From positions 1 through 6,584 of the forward strand of contig JAWRJF010000028.1 in NCBI GenBank assembly GCA_040307645.1: a stretch of DNA of 6,584 bases, in the 5' to 3' direction. The DNA comes from JAVXAG01 sp040307645. GTDB taxonomy: Bacteria > Bacillota > Clostridia > Peptostreptococcales > Anaerovoracaceae. Every line of letters begins with the position of its first letter. The stretch's first letter is position 1. Below, piece after piece: positions 4,515 through 6,584 of the stretch. Under the pieces are notes generated by a model. The model was not told the DNA's origin. It searched no databases and was given only the letters and a program-made list of their open reading frames with translations. The position numbers and the translations under genes are program-made.

Positions 4515-4832
4515 ATGGAAAAAATAGGAGATAGAATAAAAAAAGAAAGAGAAAGAAAGGGGCTAAAACAATCAGATTTAGCAGCTGCAATTAAAAAAAG
4601 CACCGCGACTATAACACATATTGAAAATAATGAACATAATGGAACTTTCGAAATACTAAGAATACTAAGCGAAAAACTAGAAGTATCAGCAGACTATTTG
4701 TTGACTGGTAAAAACACAGAGAACATAGAAATAAATCAAGAGGGAATAAGAGAACTAGAAAAGTATAAAGAGTACCTAAAAGAAAGATACCCGATTGAGA
4801 AAAAAGAAATAAAGAAAGTAGGAAATTTATAA
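4515..4832 (+). CDS. XRE-family (Cro/CI-type) helix-turn-helix repressor
   Basis: A 105-aa protein with an N-terminal HTH domain at about 6-63: GDRIKKERERKGLKQSDLA, then the turn and recognition helix around KSTATITHIENNE, then helix 4 (FEILRILSEKLEV) ending in the family's typical SADYLLTGK. The remaining 40 residues are highly charged and helical, perhaps a dimerisation tail; there is no peptidase-type CI domain. The ATG at 4515 has GAGG (4504-4507) 7 nt upstream. It is transcribed away from the phage operon, with three operator-like repeats in the shared control region, so it probably controls lysogeny and its own expression. It ends only 30 bp before the tRNA fragment that marks the prophage edge. 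Confidence 0.88.
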   Translation: MEKIGDRIKKERERKGLKQSDLAAAIKKSTATITHIENNEHNGTFEILRILSEKLEVSADYLLTGKNTENIEINQEGIRELEKYKEYLKERYPIEKKEIKKVGNL

Positions 4833-4862
4833 TTGTTATGAAATGGAAAAAGTGACACATAA

Positions 4863-4907
4863 CTCTTAATCAGGGTGTCCGCGGTTCGAACCCGCGATGG
4901 TGTACCA
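4863..4907 (+). tRNA. tRNA-Lys(CUU) 3' half, probable attR of the prophage
   Basis: Partial tRNA only. Visible are the anticodon loop CTCTTAA (4863-4869, anticodon CTT), the 3' anticodon stem TCAGG (4870-4874), variable loop, T-arm CGCGG-TTCGAAC-CCGCG (4880-4896), 3' acceptor strand ATGGTGT (4897-4903), discriminator A and CCA (4905-4907). The bases before 4863 (CATAA) do not pair properly with TCAGG, and no D-arm or 5' acceptor strand is present. The gene is therefore broken at the anticodon loop, a usual crossover site of tyrosine recombinases. The intact copy is expected left of the window at attL. Confidence 0.85.
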
Positions 4908-4910
4908 AAA

Positions 4911-4956
4911 AATGAAATCGCTGGAATTTTTATAGTTCTAGCGATTTCATTTTTTT
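4911..4956 (+). terminator. Strong terminator after the tRNA fragment
   Basis: An inverted repeat of about 16 bp with one mismatch, 4911-4926 (AATGAAATCGCT core) against 4936-4951 (AGCGATTTCATT core), with a 9-nt loop and a T-run at 4950-4956. The A-run at 4907-4912 gives a U-tract on the other strand, so it can act both ways. It is the original transcript end of the tRNA-Lys gene or part of the DNA that joined it. Confidence 0.85.
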
Positions 4957-4961
4957 GAGAA

Positions 4962-4994
4962 ACTGACAAATAGCGTCACTAACAATCTACTAAC
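4962..4994. repeat. ACTRAC short repeats right of the att site
   Basis: ACTGAC (4962-4967), ACTAAC (4978-4983) and ACTAAC (4989-4994) lie 55-90 bp to the right of the tRNA fragment, the last two exactly 11 bp apart. Short direct repeats beside an att core can be arm-type sites of a tyrosine integrase. The copies are short, so chance is possible. Confidence 0.25.
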
Positions 4995-5060
4995 CAGTAA
5001 GTTTTCAAAAGATAGCACAATAAGTTACGAATTAATTAATAAAGTTATTATAAAAAGAAA

Positions 5061-5098
5061 AAGGAAGAATTTTCAGTATCGAAAATTCTTCCTTTTTT
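5061..5098. terminator. Bidirectional terminator of the 70-aa gene
   Basis: A perfect 14-bp stem AAGGAAGAATTTTC (5061-5074) with its complement (5081-5094), loop AGTATC, T-run to 5098 on the plus strand and an A-rich run at 5052-5062 that becomes a U-tract on the minus strand. It lies 8 bp beyond the stop codon of the minus-strand gene ending at 5106 and most likely terminates that gene. Confidence 0.85.
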
Positions 5099-5105
5099 AG
5101 TTTAC

Positions 5106-5318
5106 CTACAATAAATATGTGATTATTAATTTAAACACAATCATAAATGTGCCTACGCCAAGGCAAATCTTTCCTTTTTTCTTCTCTTTCTCAATTGCAT
5201 CCTGATTATTTCGATCTTTATTGCGTACTTTTTTCTCCGGTACTGTGTACAATATGAAGCCTAAAATAAGCATACATGCTCCCAAAAGATATGGACTTAT
5301 TTCATTAAATTTATCCAT
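5106..5318 (-). CDS. Small two-span membrane protein, unknown function
   Basis: A 70-aa protein that I do not recognise. It has a hydrophobic segment at about 9-26 (PYLLGACMLILGFILYTV), a highly charged middle loop rich in K, R, N, D and E (about 28-49), and a second hydrophobic segment at about 52-70 (CLGVGTFMIVFKLIITYLL). This predicts two membrane spans joined by a cytoplasmic loop. The start at 5318 has AGG 5 nt and AGAGG 11 nt upstream, a weak to moderate site. A promoter lies at 5337-5365 and a strong terminator follows, so it is probably monocistronic. It lies outside the phage module, in host DNA or a neighbouring element. Confidence 0.65.
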   Translation of the reverse strand: MDKFNEISPYLLGACMLILGFILYTVPEKKVRNKDRNNQDAIEKEKKKGKICLGVGTFMIVFKLIITYLL

Positions 5319-5336
5319 TTTTTCCTATTCCTCTCT

Positions 5337-5365
5337 ATTCTATTTATCTATATAGCGAATGTCAC
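5337..5365 (-). promoter_or_regulatory. Putative promoter of the 70-aa membrane protein gene
   Basis: On the minus strand GTGACA (5365-5360) and TAGAAT (5342-5337) are 17 bp apart, each matching consensus at 5 of 6 positions. The start would be only about 12 bp before the ATG, giving a very short leader. An upstream site is not excluded. Confidence 0.4.
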
Positions 5366-5713
5366 CTGATTTTCGAAGCCCTTTTCAATCTGTATAATAA
5401 ATTATATAACGACGAGAAATTAAAGTCATCTTAAAAATTCTTATTTATTTTATTATATCATATTTACATAGCCATATCTCTATCCATTCTATAACTTATG
5501 TCTCTTGTTAGTTTGCCCTAGCAGATAGTCAGTATTTACATTATAAAGATTAGCAAGAGGTGGCTTTTGCACTATTATAGTTACTAAATTTAGCATGGTG
5601 CATAATAAAATACTTTATGGTGGCAGTATAATGTTTATAAATGAATAGTATGTTGTAAAAAAACTGCATATAAGAATAATCAGCTATTTAAAATTTGATT
5701 ATAAATTAAGGAC
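5366..5713. other. Intergenic region between divergent flanking genes
   Basis: About 350 bp of AT-rich DNA with stop codons in every frame I read. It holds a TATAAT at 5627-5632 that could be the -10 of the downstream secreted-protein gene (leader about 85 nt), but no good -35 lies at the right distance. I see no tRNA, clear riboswitch or long repeat. GGTGGC occurs twice (5559-5564 and 5619-5624), with no evident meaning. Confidence 0.4.
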
Positions 5714-5724
5714 GGAGGAAGAAA

Positions 5725-6534
5725 ATGAACAAAGTAAAAAACAGACTTATTACAATCGTTTTAGCAGTATGTATGGTCTTTGGAACATCTGCAATGGCAT
5801 TTGCAGCAACAGTTTCAATCAACAAGACTAGTGCTGTTATTGCTGTAGGCAATACCCAAACCTTGCAGCTTAAGAATGTCAAGAAGTCAGGTAAGATAAT
5901 TTGGAAAACATCAAACAGTACAGTGGCAACCGTAAGTAGAAAAGGAGTTGTTAAAGGTGTTTCAGAGGGGAAAGCTAAGATTACAGGAAAGTACAATGGT
6001 AAGAGTTATTCTTGTAAGATAACAGTTGTACATGCAAGAAATCAACAGGAACTTGAGGAACTAATTAATCAGATTATAAGCAAAAGTGACAAACTTGGAA
6101 TGTCAAAGGAAGACATTATCAAATTGATTGATGAGAAGATATCAAAGATACCGCCATCATCAACCACCGTGATTAGCCCGAGGACTGAAATTAATCCTAC
6201 TTTATTGCCAAGTGAAGCAATTGATTATAAATGTACTACAGGGGATATCGTGCATCTAAATAAGATGGAGATTACTAGTATTAATGAAAATGATTACAGC
6301 AAATTTGCAACAAGTACAAAAACTAAAAATGACAATTGGTATAAGAGATATACAATACATGTTTCAGTATCTGGAAATGCTCCTAGTTTATGTGGAAAAA
6401 CTATAGGTATTGTAATAAGTGGGATTTGGAACGTAGTTGTTGTAGATTCGTCTGGTAATTTTGAAAGTGATTTTGTACTTCATAGTGACGAATTGCAAAG
6501 TAAATTTGTTTTAAATACAGTAAGCGCCAAATAA
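5725..6534 (+). CDS. Secreted protein with Big_2 Ig-like domain
   Basis: A 269-aa exported protein. Residues 1-28 form a signal peptide (basic MNKVKNR, hydrophobic core, AMAFAA cleavage region). Residues about 29-101 are a group 2 bacterial Ig-like (Big_2) domain, recognised by VSINKTSAVIAVGNTQTL, W60 in KIIWKTSNSTVATVS, GVVKGVSEGKAKIT and SCKITV. A charged helical linker follows (about 104-142), then a PPSST-rich spacer and a C-terminal beta-rich region (165-267) that I do not recognise; it has two cysteines (170, 223). There is no LPXTG anchor or membrane segment at the C-terminus, so it is probably released or bound non-covalently to the cell surface. GGAGG (5714-5718) lies 6 nt before the start. 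Big_2 domains are common in clostridial surface proteins. It lies outside the phage. Confidence 0.85.
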   Translation: MNKVKNRLITIVLAVCMVFGTSAMAFAATVSINKTSAVIAVGNTQTLQLKNVKKSGKIIWKTSNSTVATVSRKGVVKGVSEGKAKITGKYNGKSYSCKITVVHARNQQELEELINQIISKSDKLGMSKEDIIKLIDEKISKIPPSSTTVISPRTEINPTLLPSEAIDYKCTTGDIVHLNKMEITSINENDYSKFATSTKTKNDNWYKRYTIHVSVSGNAPSLCGKTIGIVISGIWNVVVVDSSGNFESDFVLHSDELQSKFVLNTVSAK

Positions 6535-6584
6535 CAGGGTGTACTTGACACATTACTTATCGGCTAATGCTCGGCAGTTTGCTT
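6535..6584. other. Right edge of window, no feature assigned
   Basis: Fifty bases after the Big_2 gene. A TTGACA occurs at 6547-6552, but no convincing -10 follows at the right distance within the window. No hairpin terminator for the upstream gene is visible before the window ends. Confidence 0.3.

Larger units (their letters stand above)
1..4862 (-). mobile_element. Inovirus (filamentous phage) prophage, left end outside window
   Basis: A nearly complete filamentous phage module: ssDNA-binding protein, three tiny membrane proteins, major coat, pIII-like adhesin, pVI-like protein, Zot ATPase and HUH Rep, all on the minus strand, with a divergent XRE repressor. Gene order matches M13 V-VII-IX-VIII-III-VI-I. 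The right edge is set by the tRNA-Lys 3' fragment starting near 4863. The left edge is not visible: positions 1-221 hold neither a tRNA nor an integrase, so the element probably extends left of the window. At least 4.86 kb is present. There is no secretin gene, which fits a monoderm host. Inovirus identity rests on the combined gene set and order. The exact ends are inferred. Confidence 0.87.

Noticed and set aside
4609..4860. Minus-strand open frame of 83 aa
   Set aside because: Antisense to the XRE repressor; low-complexity hydrophobic translation of A-rich coding DNA.
4736..4969. Minus-strand open frame of 77 aa containing GTPSRVRTADTLI
   Set aside because: This is the antisense translation of the tRNA-Lys 3' half, a well-known annotation artefact; it also runs antisense to the repressor gene and through the terminator.
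5706..5996. Minus-strand open frame of 96 aa
   Set aside because: Antisense to the signal peptide and Big_2 domain of the plus-strand gene, which has the better SD and clear domain.
6535..6542. CAGGGTGT identical to part of the tRNA fragment (4871-4878)
   Set aside because: Only eight bases match and no T-arm or acceptor sequence follows, so it is not a second att site.
1..6584. CRISPR array, toxin-antitoxin or defence system
   Set aside because: No regularly spaced repeats of CRISPR length and no recognisable toxin, antitoxin, nuclease or abortive-infection domain apart from the phage Rep; the window is explained by a prophage and its flank.

Overview
The window is AT-rich with strong AGGAGG-type Shine-Dalgarno sites, sigma-A-like promoters, a secreted Big_2 protein and a tRNA-Lys(CUU) 3' half of the kind seen in Clostridia. 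A low-GC Gram-positive host, probably a clostridial/Lachnospiraceae-type Firmicute, is the best guess. Taxonomy is inferred from style only.

Positions 1 to about 4862 are most of an integrated filamentous phage (inovirus). Its genes run on the minus strand in an order very close to M13: gene V-like ssDNA-binding protein (4339-4085), three tiny single-span membrane proteins (45, 33 and 34 aa, in the place of pVII/pIX), a pVIII-like major coat protein (3705-3517), a large secreted and C-terminally anchored pIII-like adsorption protein (3448-2117), a pVI-like membrane protein (2101-1844) and a Zot/pI-type assembly ATPase (1735-1064). An HUH rolling-circle replication initiator (977-222) stands last, where M13 has gene IV. 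No secretin (pIV) is present, as expected for a phage leaving a single-membrane cell. A divergent plus-strand gene (4515-4832) encodes an XRE/Cro-CI repressor. The control region between it and gene V holds three operator-like repeats about 31-32 bp apart, one of them a 25-bp perfect palindrome.

The coat gene looks like its own transcription unit. A promoter lies inside the preceding tiny gene, a stem-loop sits at the predicted mRNA 5' end, there is a perfect SD, and a GC-rich hairpin plus U-tract follows the gene. This resembles the gene VIII arrangement of M13. A GC-rich cluster of GCGGA repeats at the 3' end of zot, just ahead of a rep promoter, is a candidate Rep-binding or origin region.

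At 4863-4907 lies the 3' half of a tRNA-Lys gene (anticodon loop through CCA), not joined to a matching 5' half and followed by a terminator. This looks like attR of a prophage integrated at the tRNA. The intact tRNA and any integrase would lie left of position 1; no integrase is visible here. Beyond it are two strong terminators, a small two-span membrane protein (5318-5106, minus) and a secreted Big_2-domain protein (5725-6534, plus), which are host DNA or part of a neighbouring element.
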